A stretch of DNA of 64,000 nucleotides from Pelobates cultripes (Eukaryota; Chordata; Amphibia; Anura; Pelobatidae): the NCBI GenBank assembly GCA_933207985.1, contig OW240921.1, positions 553,561 to 617,560 of the forward strand, in the 5' to 3' direction. The notes under the pieces are model-generated. The model was not told the origin of the DNA and made no database searches. It saw nothing but the letters and a program-made list of their open reading frames with translations. The number at the start of each line of letters is the position of its first letter. Position 1 is the first letter of the stretch. Shown here in pieces: positions 1 to 11,420 of the stretch. Both the position numbers and the translations under genes were made by a program.

Positions 1-1278
1 TGCTGTGGGTAGCCGGTATACTGCTCCCCCGGCTACCCTGACGGCCACAGTCTTACTAAGTTTAGCTTGGTCTGAAACCAGGTGACTTTTTACCAGGGTG
101 ATGGTGGCTCCTGAGTCACGTAGCCCCTGAACCGCTTTACCCTCCAGATACACGGTCTGCCGGTGGTGCTGGCGGTTGTCTGCGTTAGCCTGGACGGGAT
201 CTGCCTTGTGCAGTACCTCCCACTGCTCTACGGTTGTTATGGGAACTGCTGAACCATACGGTGTGGCCACAATGTCCTGGTAGTGATGGGCTGCGGCGGC
301 TCTCGGTGGTGGTGGTGGACCGGGTCGGATCCAGGTGGAACGGTCCCGCAACTGGGGGCATTCCCTTTTATAATGTCCCCACTTCTGGCAGTGGTGGCAA
401 GGGCCCAACGTGGGCTGGCGGAAACGTGGCTGTGCAGCGGGTGGTGGTGGTGGTGGTAGTGACCTTGGTAGAGCTGGCGTGTAGTTGGTTCCCCCACAGG
501 TTTTAAAAGGTACTTTTGGAGCTGCAGGTTTTTGCTGCCTGCGTGCATCCAGGTACTCGTCTGCCTTCCTGGCTGCTTCGGTAAGGGAGGTAGGGTTTCT
601 GTCTCTTACCCACTCCTGTACCTCACTGGTTACTCCTTCATAAAATTGCTCCAGCAGTACCATTTGCAATACATCCTCCATAGACCGTGCCTTGCTCGCT
701 TGCACCCACCCCAAGACTGCTCGCTGTAGTCTGCATGCCCACTCAGCATGTGAGTCTTTCTCCACCTTCTTTAAATCCCTGAATCTCCGCCGGTATGCTT
801 CTGGTGTTATAGCATACCTGGCCAATATAATTTCTTTCACTTTGTGGTAATTCCGTATTTCATCATTTGGTACAGTCCGGTATGCCTCAGCTGCCCTCCC
901 AGTTAACCTCCCTGCCAAAATAGGTACCCAGTCCTCTGCGCTGATTCTATGCAGTGCACACAGTCTCTCGAAATCTTGCAGGAAAGCGTCTATATCCTCC
1001 TCTGCCTCCACATATGTTTTAAAAGCCTGGTATGGTATTTTCGGCTTACCTTCTTGTGGCATATTTACTGCAGAGCTGCGTTCTGGGGCCGCTGTTTGAC
1101 TCCTCAGTATAAATTCCTGGACCTCCGTTATCGTTTTGGAAATAATCTCTGTTGGAGGGTGTTCCCCATAGAAAGACAGCTGAAATTGTACCTGCCTCTG
1201 GAACTCCCTTTGTTCCGGTGTTTCTCCCGAATTCCCCTGTTCGGGAACCGAATCGCCTTCCATTCGGTACTCCGCCAT
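1..1278 (-). CDS. Gmr1-like Ty3/Gypsy Gag-protease, 3' end beyond window
   Basis: A stop-free minus-strand frame runs from an ATG at 1,278 to the left edge (426 codons, no stop seen). In order it shows a capsid-like helical segment at about 970-540 whose pattern (a YHKVKEIIL stretch, then RRRFRDLKK, then LLEQFYEGV) resembles SCAN domains; a proline run; a CCHC zinc knuckle (CHHC start codon at 399, spacing C-x2-C-x4-H-x4-C); and a retroviral-type aspartic protease motif DSGAT at 117-103. It is the structural precursor and protease of an LTR retrotransposon. SCAN domains of vertebrate zinc-finger proteins are known to descend from Gag of Gmr1-like Gypsy elements, which fits. The true N-terminus is probably further upstream (to about 1,375), where a SAP-like LKDLLEARG segment is separated from an earlier ATG by a frameshift. 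A related copy lies at 34,640-35,085. The rest of pol lies outside the window. Confidence 0.85.
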   Translation of the reverse strand, partial: MAEYRMEGDSVPEQGNSGETPEQREFQRQVQFQLSFYGEHPPTEIISKTITEVQEFILRSQTAAPERSSAVNMPQEGKPKIPYQAFKTYVEAEEDIDAFLQDFERLCALHRISAEDWVPILAGRLTGRAAEAYRTVPNDEIRNYHKVKEIILARYAITPEAYRRRFRDLKKVEKDSHAEWACRLQRAVLGWVQASKARSMEDVLQMVLLEQFYEGVTSEVQEWVRDRNPTSLTEAARKADEYLDARRQQKPAAPKVPFKTCGGTNYTPALPRSLPPPPPPAAQPRFRQPTLGPCHHCQKWGHYKRECPQLRDRSTWIRPGPPPPPRAAAAHHYQDIVATPYGSAVPITTVEQWEVLHKADPVQANADNRQHHRQTVYLEGKAVQGLRDSGATITLVKSHLVSDQAKLSKTVAVRVAGGAVYRLPTA

Positions 1279-1436
1279 CAGTTCAGTGATAAGTGCCGCT
1301 TTTGTCTTATTGCTGGCTTGGATACCCCTTGCCTCCAGAAGGTCTTTTAGCGTTTTAGTGTGGCAAAATCAATCTCCATCCGTACTCCATTTAGGCTTGT
1401 TCCTCTGTGAGTCTGGATCCCAGCGCTGCCAACCAA

Positions 1437-2487
1437 TGTAGCGGAGATACAATATTACCCAGGTTATCTCCGCTTATAATCCAAGTGAGACTCAGGAACA
1501 AGTAGATAGTAAATCCAAAGGCAGGGTTTCCAGCAGGTAAAATACAGCAATATCCCAACAGCAATCCCAATAACTGGACGACACACAGTTTCAGGAGCAT
1601 AACTGACAAGCCTTTAATCACAGTCTCCTTATAAAGCATGCTCCCATGCAAGGGAGGGATTTACAGTAATTATTACAGTAGCTAATCCTGTCCTGGTAAC
1701 CTCCCACACATCCCCTCCCCTCAGCCAGCATCATAATCCCCTTATCCAGCACACCAATTCCCCCCGTTTCTGGATGTACCCCTAAACGTAAGGGTACCCC
1801 TTTAAATCATACATCCCCGGGTAGTCCTGATCTGGGTGAACAACATATCCAAAAATCACCCAGATCGGACCAGGGGTTCGGGAAAAGTATGGAGGGAATA
1901 AAATGACCGACCGCACGAACAGAGCTAGCCGAATTCGGTTCCATGTGAATGGGCCTTGCGGTCGGTCCTGGCATAAGGGAATAAAATACACGAAAGCCTC
2001 TAGCGATAGAGGCTGGGGGGGGTTCGCCTGAATCCCCTCGTTCGGTATTCTCTATTTACCGAACGAGGGGCCGTTCGGTAGTTTGGAACCGAACGGACCA
2101 GGGCTGTGGAGGTCTCAGCGGTGTTCGCCTACTCGAGTGTCCGATTTAAGTTCCAGACACTCGACGGCAAAACACCGCTGTTCGGGAGTTTTAAAATGGC
2201 TGCCGCCACGTGTTCGTTTGTCGAATGGCGGCCACCCCCGAGAACAAAGGACGGCTACTTACTGTTCAATTACCCGTTCGCAACAATGTTGCAACGGGTA
2301 ATTGAGGACACACTTCACACAGGGAGGTCTGGTTGTTCGGTAGTTTCATACGAATAAACTAAGGGAATGAAACTACCGAACAATCAGAGGAATACAATTC
2401 TTTTTAAATACACAGAAATTACAGCAGATACACGTATGCAGCTTTATACAGTATTTCTTGTAGGGTCGCCTGGTGCCATCTGCTACA
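1437..2487 (-). repeat. 5' LTR of the minus-strand Gmr1-like element
   Basis: The LTR lies directly upstream (minus sense) of the gag frame. Read on the minus strand it begins TGTAGCAGATGG and ends CTCCGCTACA, followed by TTGGTTGGCAGCGCTGGGAT, a typical Gypsy primer-binding-site position. Length is about 1,051 bp. It contains a TATA-like TTTATAAGG near 1,630, and paired GTTCGGTA/TACCGAAC palindromes at 2,335-2,390 and 2,040-2,100. It also carries an inverted repeat built on CGAGTGTC...GACACTCG near 2,130-2,165 that recurs in the solo LTR at 16,753. The partner LTR is off the left edge, so the target duplication cannot be checked. The 2,487 boundary is an inference from the TG...CA rule. Confidence 0.75.
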
Positions 2488-2823
2488 GTATACACACACA
2501 CTGCTAAACACACACTTAGACAATGTATACACACACTGTTATGGTCCTGACAGCTTCACATATGAGACCAGCAGTTTCATACAGCCTTGTTTTATTGCTG
2601 AACAATTACCGTATAATCACTCTTATTATAACTGGCAGGAACACAGGAGTAAAACGTCCTCTGTGCAGCACTGCATCACGCTCACTGACTCAAGATGGCT
2701 GCCATGCTCACTGACCTGTGAGTCATCACAGGGATGGAGCCACTAGTGAAAGTGAGAGGGCAGTGTATTACATTCCAGGTATAACATCTCCCTTCCAAAA
2801 AAAAAAGAAAAAAAAAAAGAGAG
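2488..2823. other. Unassigned spacer, possible LTR remnant with A-rich end
   Basis: No gene is supported. The stretch has short CA-rich repeats (2,490-2,540) and ends in an A-rich tract (2,798-2,822) followed by GAGAG. That tract is the apparent insertion site of the following LINE. Confidence 0.4.
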
Positions 2824-2961
2824 GGGCGTGGCCTGGCAGCGCGCGAACATGGATGCGTAAGCTCCCAGCTCCGACAAGGGTGATCAATTAACCAGCGAGT
2901 AAACGAGCCTGAACTGCCTAATTCAGCCAGAAACTATAGCGGTAAGAGGAAGAGACACACA

Positions 2962-3942
2962 ATGTCCTTACGGACAACGAAAAAAAACAAATTGCGCCAG
3001 TCAGAGCTGCAAATCCAAGCGCTCACGCCACCCAGGAACTGGGCCCAAGATGGCGGCGACGGCCCCACATTCCCAGCAGCATGCTCCGATCGGAGCGACA
3101 GCACATCTATTTCCCTGGGGAATTTGGCACCGGCCTCTGAATCCTCCATGCACAGAATGCTGCAGGAGCTGCAGCACAACTTACAAAACGAATTCAGTAA
3201 GTTAGCCAGAGATGTTAGGGCCGATGTTAAGGCCATAGGGGAGCGCACAAATATTCTCGAAGTGAAAACTGAGGAAATCATAGAAGCACACAACAACCTG
3301 GTAGAGGCCTATGACTCCTTTGGAGCCAAAATTGACCTCCTGATTGCAAAAGTGGCGGACCACGAAGACCGCAACAGAAGGAACAATATACGCCTGAGAG
3401 GCATACCGGAGGACATTAAGCCAGCAGAATTACATGGTTTCACGATAAAACTATTCCAAACAATGTGTCCGGATCTTCCGGAAGCAGACCTGCGCCTGGA
3501 CCGCATACACCGGCTTCCCAAGCCAAGATTCCTCGCAGCCTCCGTGCCAAGGGATGTACTCACTAGGGTACATTATTTTACCTCCAAAGAATGTATCATG
3601 AAGGCAGCAAGATATAGGGATGGCATCCCAGAAGAATATGCTGGCATACAGCTCCTCACAGATCTGTCAGCCACTACGCTAGCTAAACGCAGGGAAATGG
3701 CACCGGTCACTAAAGCGTTGCGGAACGCTGACATACCTTACGAATGGGGCTACCCGACTCGAATCATTGTCAAGAGGAACGGAACGGAGCACCAAATCCA
3801 TAATGCCAGTGCAGGCATCCAAATGCTCAAGGAGTGGAACCTACCCGTCGCACCCCAAGAGGCCGCAGACCCACCTAGCAAGCAACGAAAATCGCCTACA
3901 AAAGTTTCAAAAGACTGGATATCACTACCTAAGCGCAAATGA
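2962..3942 (+). CDS. L1-type ORF1 RNA-binding protein
   Basis: 326 residues, intact. Residues 1-65 are a polar N-terminus; about 65-130 form a coiled coil with heptad leucine and valine positions; then DHEDRNRRNNIRLRGIPE at about 133-150 opens an RRM-like fold, followed by the LxxDRIHRL and C-terminal domain motifs of L1 ORF1p (Transposase_22 family). Known proteins of this type trimerise, bind LINE RNA and act as nucleic-acid chaperones during retrotransposition. The frame is open although ORF2 downstream is badly broken. The start ATG follows the leader directly and is the first in frame. Confidence 0.88.
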   Translation: MSLRTTKKNKLRQSELQIQALTPPRNWAQDGGDGPTFPAACSDRSDSTSISLGNLAPASESSMHRMLQELQHNLQNEFSKLARDVRADVKAIGERTNILEVKTEEIIEAHNNLVEAYDSFGAKIDLLIAKVADHEDRNRRNNIRLRGIPEDIKPAELHGFTIKLFQTMCPDLPEADLRLDRIHRLPKPRFLAASVPRDVLTRVHYFTSKECIMKAARYRDGIPEEYAGIQLLTDLSATTLAKRREMAPVTKALRNADIPYEWGYPTRIIVKRNGTEHQIHNASAGIQMLKEWNLPVAPQEAADPPSKQRKSPTKVSKDWISLPKRK

Positions 3943-4289
3943 CACGGTCAGAGCCATAAGGAAAAAGAGAGAAGGGCAGTCGTGGAAGAAAAGACAGAAG
4001 AAGAAAGGGAATGGTAGAACGAAACCGGCAGGAGAGAACGGAAAACAAAGAGAGGAGGATGAGGAGGGGGAGGAGAGGAAAAGAGATAAGAAAACAAAAA
4101 AAAAAAAAAACAAAGAAAAACATCCTAATGGTTACCATCTCTACCATGGACCTGGGCCACAGTCGTAGAAGCACGTGAACAAACACATATTTGATATCAG
4201 ATGTCAACCTGTTATGTGAAATGCCAATGTCCTATGTGGTTCTTTTTTCTTTCTTCTCCTCTCTTTCTGGTTCTTTTTCCCAAATAAGG

Positions 4290-7200
4290 GCCAAGGCTCC
4301 TGGAGACTTAACGAGTCCCTATTAAAAGACCCACAAATTATTCAACACAGAGACGACATCAAATCGTACTTTGACATAAACTGCTCAGGAGACTCAGCAA
4401 CGGACACGATATGGCAAGCCCATAAGGCGGTCATCAGAGGTTCCTTAATCAAACACGGCAGTTATGCCAAAAAGATGAGGACGGCTAACTATGATAACCT
4501 CCTCCAACAAATCATGGCCATCACACACGCCAACAAACAAAACCCCACACAGGCTCAATATGACAAACTTTGTACACTACAAACCCAGCTCAACGAGGTG
4601 GAACTAAACAAAACCAATCACATCCTACAAAGGTACAGACACAATTTTTTTGCACAAAGCAACAAATCAGGGAAAATCCTCGCCTCTAAACTTAAAACGC
4701 GTACTATCCACTCACGAGTGGAATATCTTATCTCCTCAGATAAGCGCAAACTAATGAATCCTCAGGATATCGTAGAAGAATTCGCAAAATATTACAGCTC
4801 CCTCTATAATTTAGAGACACAAGAGACTACTCACGTCCCCTCGAGAACTCAAATACAACACTTTCTAGCGGGCGTTGACTTACCTAGACTTACAGAAGCA
4901 GAAATAGAAACCCTCACTCGCCCCATCACTAATACAGAAATAATGCACACTATAAATAAACTGCCTACCCACAAAGCTCCAGTCCAAGCGGATTTACCAA
5001 TGCATACTATCAGACTTTCTCAGACCTCCTGGTACCCCATCTAACAAACCTACTAAATCACTGCTTTCACAAAGGGTCTATGCCTCCGGAGATGTTACTG
5101 GCACACATTTCCACGCTACCCAAACCCGGTAAACCGACTAATTTATGCCAAAACTTCCGCCCAATCTCTCTCCTCAATAGCGATGCAAAAATCTACGCTA
5201 AAGCGCTAGCTGAACATTTGAAAGACATTCTCACACGAATAACACACAACGATCAATCGGGATTCATTAGAAACAGGCAGGGGTCAGATAACACTAAGAA
5301 AATACTTAACATACTGGCCCATATAGAAGCCAACAAAACCAAAGGCCTTCTACTGGCGCTGGACGCAGAGAAGGCCTTCGATAGATTAAATTGGAAGTAC
5401 ATGGAACAGGTACTCCAAAAATTTGGCTTCCCCGCGTTGTTCATTACAGGCGTGCTAGCCTTATACTCCAACCCGGCATCCATGGTCTCCAGTGGCAGCT
5501 TCATATCGAGCCCCTTTAGGATAACCAACGGAACACGTCAGGGCTGTCCGCTGTCCCCCTTGCTGTTTGTACTATCCCTCAAACCATTAGCACATATAAT
5601 CCGCAAGGACGCGAACATCAGGGGCGTACAGCTAAACGGCGAGGTATGCAAACTGGCCATGTTTGCGGATGATGTCCTAATATCCCTGACTCAACCTACA
5701 CAATCTCTACCACATCTCATGCATATTTTACATAACTTTGGATAAATTTCAGATTACAAACTGAATCAAGCCAAGACACAGGCACTTCCAATACGATTGC
5801 CAACCGCAGTCTCGACTGCATTGCAACACCACTTCCCCTTCGACTGGAGACATTCTCACATCACATACTTAGGGGTAGAAATTGCTCACACTCCCAGGAA
5901 AACAGCCATGCACAACATAGCTACACTCCCCCAAATGTGCAAGCAACTTCTACACAAATGGATGACGTACAGATCACGTGGCTAGGCAGGATAAACACTG
6001 TCAAAATGATGATATTGCCAAAATTGCTATATGTTTTTAGAATGTTGCCACTACCACTCTCACCCTCGATAAGCATTCAAATCCAGAAAATGTTATCAAG
6101 CTTTGTGTGGGAAAATAAAAAGCCCCGCATTCCGCTATCCTTATTACAAACCCCAGTGAGTTTAGGAGGGCTGGGCTTTCCCAATGTCTTACAGTACCAT
6201 AAGGCCGCAGTGCTAGAAACTGCTATTAAATTGCATGCCCCCAAAAATACATTGCAATGGGTTGATATGGAGAACGAATATAATGCAAGAAGCTTAGCTA
6301 CACTCTATATGTGGACGCCTAGAAACCTACGGGACAAATCCCAAGATTTCTTACCCCTAACTAAGTTCACCATTCAAGTATGGGACCAATTCCAAACAGC
6401 TAGCAATACATTTCTAAAGTGGGCACCCATAGGGGCGCTACACTCTATATCTCCATGGCTATCATTCGCAAAATGGTCAGAGAAGGGAATCACCCATATC
6501 GACACTCTGTGTTCACAAGGGGAAGTGATACCGTTCCCAGAATTACAAGTGGCACACGACCTCCCACCATCCTTCATCTTTCCATACATGCAACTTAAGA
6601 GCATAATCAAAGAGAGAGTCCTGCTCGCACCACAACTGGCAGATTACTCTAGTAAAGAGAGATTGGCGCTGTATGATAGGTGCCGTAAGGCCCCAGTCAG
6701 GGCCCGCTCACTTTCTCTCAGTTATGCAGCCCTAAGACACAATACCACGATGCCTGACTTCTCCTTTATAGCACAGTGGAATAGGGAACAAACCACACGC
6801 TTTACTAAAGATCAGTGGTTGAGATCAATATTAGCGCTAAAAGGTATTACATCCTGCTATTCACATGTAGAAGCACACAAAAAACTGATTTACAGATGAT
6901 ATCTTACACCGGACAAACTTAATAAAATCTATCCACTATCCTCAGCGAAATGTTGGAGGTGCGAACAGAGCAGAGGTACAATGAGTCACATATGGTGGCA
7001 CTGCCAGAATATACAACCGTTATGGATGGAGGTCCAGACGATTTGTAATTCCGTAGGGGTCCTTAGGGGTAAGATCACACCTGAGATAGGTCTGTTTCTT
7101 CTGCTACCTACGACCACCCCATTCCAGGACAAACAACTAATAATTATGGTAGTCATGGCAGCGCGTAACCTCCTAGCATATTATTGGAAGCGGAAAGAAA

Positions 7201-7343
7201 GCCCACCCTCACAGATACTACATAGTAAAATCCGACAATACCTTAGGCATGAGCAATTATCCACAGCTACGACTAAACATGGGAAGGCCACGCAAAATAA
7301 CTGGCAAAAGTGGATAACCTATGACCCAACGCTAGCACCATAA
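4290..7343 (+). pseudogene. LINE ORF2 reverse transcriptase, broken
   Basis: The frame is readable in pieces: 4,475-5,044 (pre-RT linker), 5,080-5,745 (RT core), 5,797-5,985, 5,937-6,899 and 6,981-7,343. The RT core shows NFRPISLLN, QSGFIRNRQ, LDAEKAFDRLNW, GTRQGCPLSPLLF and the catalytic FADDVL near 5,660. The C-terminal piece has a CWRCEQ...HIWWHC zinc knuckle typical of L1/Tx1 ORF2. At least three frameshifts and two stops (TAA at 5,743, TGA at 6,897) separate the pieces. The apurinic-type endonuclease is absent, so the copy could not mobilise autonomously. Confidence 0.88.
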
Positions 7344-7840
7344 CTAAAATCTTAACCTAGAGTCTGCATCTCGCACATACACTGGTAATCCACACAGAAA
7401 GAGGAAGCGATATAGAAAGCCCCACAATACTAAGGGGCAGCACAAGTAGGTAAGATGAAATGCCCAAACTTAGGCGGAAGCAGCCCCACGAGCTAATAAT
7501 CAGTAATACTCCCTAACCGGAGCCTTTCCCCGATAGTATACTCACCTGTGCCCCTGTACCGTCAGGATCGGAAGGTACTATATTGTATTTGACTTGTAAT
7601 GTATTATATTTGACGGGTATTATATTATGTTTGATATGTAAATAACCTAACATTAACTACAAGATCAAGCCATGCCAGTTAGGAATTATGTTGTCACTGT
7701 AAATTGAAATGCGCCAATGTATGGGTATGTTTACGGTGTCTACCTGTCCCTTACCTTTTCCCCAACTACCCTTCTTCCTTTCTGTACCCCAACTTGTCTG
7801 AAAAATTCAATAAAAGTACAAATTGAAAAAAAAAAAAAAG

Positions 7841-8489
7841 AGAGAGAGAAACAAAAACATCTAAAACCCAATAACAAAACAACAACAAGAATAATCCATC
7901 AGGAACGCAGTATATCCCCAGGAAAGTGTCGCTGGAGCTAGAAGGCTAGTCTTCATAAGGTAGTTGTGGGGGCAAATACCCTTCAAGATATTTCCTGAAG
8001 TCTCATATGCATTCCTGAAGTTGTAAGCGGTCAGGAGGATGACGGTGGCGTTGGGGATGGCCACCAGCAGTCAGGGTGTCAGAGGTAGCAGGACAGGAAA
8101 AGGGGGAAGGTGCTTGGTTCAAGGCTGGGAAAATGGAGTCAGGGGCATGCGAACCCTGTAAGTGCATTCAAATTTTGAGAGTTAACACAAACTCCATCTC
8201 AGATGTCCACTGTCTCACTGGATTTGGACTTAGGAAGCTTTTGGGTAAAGGATTTGGGTAACTGGCAACGGGACCGTAAATGGTCTAGTGAAACCATCTT
8301 CCAGGAGAACTCTATACATCTTGGGTCCCAAAGTTTCCACAACTATGGCAGGAAGCCATTGAGTGTTGGAGGATCCATAAGATTGGGTCCAGACCTCTTG
8401 ATAGACTCAAAAAGTGGAAGACTATTTGGAGGTTACCATCTTTTCTTGGGAGTGCAATACATTGTCATGAACAGTTTTAGGATGAAGCA
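7841..8489. other. Unassigned repeat-like spacer
   Basis: Short open frames occur on both strands, but none has recognisable motifs or codon structure. The region lies between the LINE poly-A and LTR-like sequence and may be the interior of a decayed LTR element. Confidence 0.35.
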
Positions 8490-9235
8490 GGTGGACACTC
8501 CCAGAGGGACCTGGTGGAAAATGGTGACAAGCTTACACAGTAACCAATCATAACCATACACATGGTTAAACACTCCCACAGGAACATTGTAAACCCTCCT
8601 CTCTATCCTGGAGATAATTGGGTGCTGGAAGTAACTCAATTACCTCTAGGGATAGAGCATAACCTCCATATTATATACATAGTAAAAACACATAAAAATC
8701 CATAACTTCTAAACTACCGAATGCAATGCACAGGTATCCCCTGATAGCTTAGATTTGAGCGCACAATATTACCGAATAGCACTCAGATCTCATACATACA
8801 ATTCAATCGCCATGGAGCCAAGGTTTTTCACATAGTCTTTCATCATACAAATGAGCTCCATGGGATAGCTATCTGGAGTAGCTCTGTTCACATGGCCAAA
8901 GTCCCAAACGGCATGGCGTTCGTATAAACGAATGAGAACAGGACGAAGGAGGTCGGTATTTCAGCGGTGTTCGCAAGGAATAGTGTCCGTTTTTAGTTCC
9001 ATGATTCCGTCAACGAACACCGCTGACCGCGTTCGGCAAAAGAAGATGGCCGCCGCCTCGTATTCGACTATACAAACGGTGGCCACCCAGCGGTCACCAA
9101 TTAAGCTACGGTTAACCGCAGCTTCTGGGAAGTCAATTACCTGCACACTCCCCCTGTAGGTGGTCTGGCTGTTCGTGGGTTTGTTCGGTAAATTCCATAT
9201 ACCGAACAATATAGTAGAAAGGCCCTAACCAGCCT
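8490..9235 (-). repeat. LTR-like remnants, minus orientation
   Basis: 8,490-8,900 shares its order of motifs with the LTRs at 19,807 and 21,471: GTGGACACT, CTGGAGATAATTGGG, AGCTTAGATNTGAGCGCAC and GATAGCTATCTGG. 8,930-9,235 instead resembles the LTR at 1,437-2,487, with TTCAGCGGTGTTCG, GAACACCGCTGA and GTTCGGTA pairs. The piece therefore looks like two LTR families joined, or a recombinant LTR. Confidence 0.6.
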
Positions 9236-9264
9236 TTCTACAAGGCAGAAACAAAAGTGCCTTT

Positions 9265-11328
9265 ACCAGAGTAGGGTTCGGGACCCAGTTTGCCTCAGAT
9301 CTGACCCAGCAGCTATGGAAGGTCTGCGGTATCATTTCCCTTCTCAGCTCCCCTTACCATACTAATGGTCTCTGTGAGCGTTTTAACGGTACCCTGAAGC
9401 AATTGTTTAGGACCTTTACGGACAAGTACAGAGCCTGGGAGCGATTCCTCTTGTTCACCAATCGAGAGGTGCCCCAGGAATCCACTGGGTTTTCCCCCTT
9501 TGAACTGCTCTACGGAAGGAGGGTACAAGGACCCCTCGACCTTATCCGGGAGCACTGGGAGGGGGGAATGGAACATGAGGGCGTCCCTGTTGTACCATAT
9601 GTTCTGGAGATGTGGGACCACATGGAACAGTTAGCCCGGATGACCAGAGACCATCTCCATGCGGCCCAGAGCAGACAGAAATGGTGGCACAATCAGGGCG
9701 CCCGTCACAGGACGTTCCAGGTGGGACAGAAGGTCCTGGTGCTTAGACCAGTAAAAGGGAATAAGCTCCAGGCCTCCTGGCAAGGCCCTTACAAGGTGGT
9801 AGCGCAGGTTTGTGACACCACCTATGTAATTGCCAGTGATAAGGACGAGAGGGTTCAGAAGGCCTTTCATGTTAACCTCCTGAAGGAATATAAGGAAAGG
9901 CCAGAAAATATAGCGGCCATCTGTAGTCCCGCAACGGAGGACTTTGACAGTTTACCTATCCCGGATCTCCTAGCCACCCCTACCCCAGATAGCCTACTCA
10001 GTACCGTTCAGCTAGGGGAGCGATTGAGCCCCGCCGAAAAGGGCCAACTTAGACAATTGCTAGCTGAAAAGGAGCTGACCTTCTTCCACGAGCCAGGGCA
10101 CACCACATTAGCGACTCACCATGTAGAGACCCCGGGACAAGCGCCCCTCCGACAGCCCACTTACAGAATCCCAGAGGCCATTAAGGAAGGGATGAGGAAA
10201 GAGATTCAGGAAATGCTTAGGTTGGGAGTTATAGAACCGCCCGGTTCCGTGTCGACTACAGATGCCTTAATGACCGTACAGTGACAAATGCTTATCCAAT
10301 GCCCCAGAGTGGATGAGCTATAAGATCGCATTGCCAGGGGACGTTATCTGACCACTATCGATCTGTGCAAAGGATACTGGCAGATTCCCCTGGCCAAAGA
10401 GGCTATCCCCAAGTCAGCTTTCGTCAATCCGTTTGTCTTATACCAATTCAAGGTTCATGCCATTCGGAATGAAGAATGCCCCAGCCACATTCCAACACTT
10501 GGTGGATAGGCTCCTTGATGGCTTCCAGGACTTCGCTTGTGGGTACCTGGATGACATTGCGATCTATAGCAAAACCTGGGGGGAGAATTTCAAGCATATA
10601 GAGGCCGTGCTGGATCAGATTCGGGCCGCCGGCCTGACTCTGAAACTGGAGAAATGCCATTTGGGCATGGCCGAAGTCCAGTACCTGGGACACTGGGTAG
10701 GGTGTGGGAAGCAGTGCCCTGAACCAGCCAAAATTGAGGCCATAGCCAATTGGCCCACACCCCACACCAAGAAAATTTGTACCTAACTACAGTACTATTG
10801 CTAAACCCTTGATGGACTTAACCAAAAAGAACCTTCCCAGAGTAGTCCTGTGGTCTCCCTCCTGTGAAACAGCTTTCCAGACCCTAAAGAACGCTTTGAT
10901 CAACGCTCCTGTATTAACTGCCCCCGTCCCTAACAAACGCTTTGTCATCCATACAGATGCTTCCATGTACAGACTGGGGGCAGTTCTGAGCCAGCCAGAT
11001 CGGGGATGATGGAGGGGAGCACCCTGTCGCGTACATTAGTTGGAAATTATTAACTCGGGAGGTGAGCTACGCGGCAGTAGAAAAGGAATGCCTGGCCCTA
11101 GTCTTGGCTCTAAAGAAATTGACTCCCTATTTGTATGGACAGGAATTTACCATCATCACAGACCACAATCCCCTGGTCTGGCTAAACCGAGAGGCAGGAG
11201 ACAATGGCCGGATATTAAGATGGAGTTTGGCCCTCCAACCTTATAAATTTTCCATCCAGTTCCGGCCTGGCAAGCACAATGGAAACGCCGACGGACTGTA
11301 CCGGCAGACAGAACTTATACCCTCCTAG
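9265..11328 (+). pseudogene. Gmr1-like pol fragment: integrase, then RT, then RNase H
   Basis: The order is integrase C-terminal core (NGLCERFNGTLKQ with the catalytic Glu near 9,370), the QESTGFSPFELLYGRR motif, an SH3-like tail, then without a break an RT N-terminal linker, then RT with YLDD at 10,544-10,555, then RNase H (HTDAS near 10,950, EKECLA near 11,080, TDHNPLVWLN near 11,155). The stretch 9,403-10,284 is one open frame joining integrase to RT. Integrase before RT is the diagnostic order of the Gmr1-like clade; ordinary Gypsy elements have it last. Breaks: a deletion before RT motif 1 near 10,235, frameshifts near 10,280, 10,440 and 10,780, and stops near 11,010. The 5' part of integrase is missing. 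Confidence 0.85.
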
Positions 11329-11420
11329 CAGCCCGGACATCCCCAGACTGACCTGAAAAGGGTCAAGCCGGGTCTGCCGGGGTGTTCCACAAAGGGGAGC
11401 CGTCTAACAAAAACCCCCAG

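Larger units (their letters stand above)
2824..7840 (+). mobile_element. L1/Tx1-like LINE, endonuclease deleted
   Basis: About 5 kb with a GC-rich 5' leader, ORF1 (2,962-3,942), a short linker, a broken ORF2 with reverse transcriptase, a 3' UTR and a terminal poly-A run at about 7,828-7,840. The endonuclease expected at the start of ORF2 is missing: sequence resumes in the post-endonuclease linker near 4,290. The 5' end abuts A-rich DNA plus GAGAG, and the 3' poly-A is also followed by GAGAGAG, which would fit a target duplication in an A-rich site. Because poly-A is low-complexity, that duplication is only tentative. Confidence 0.85.
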
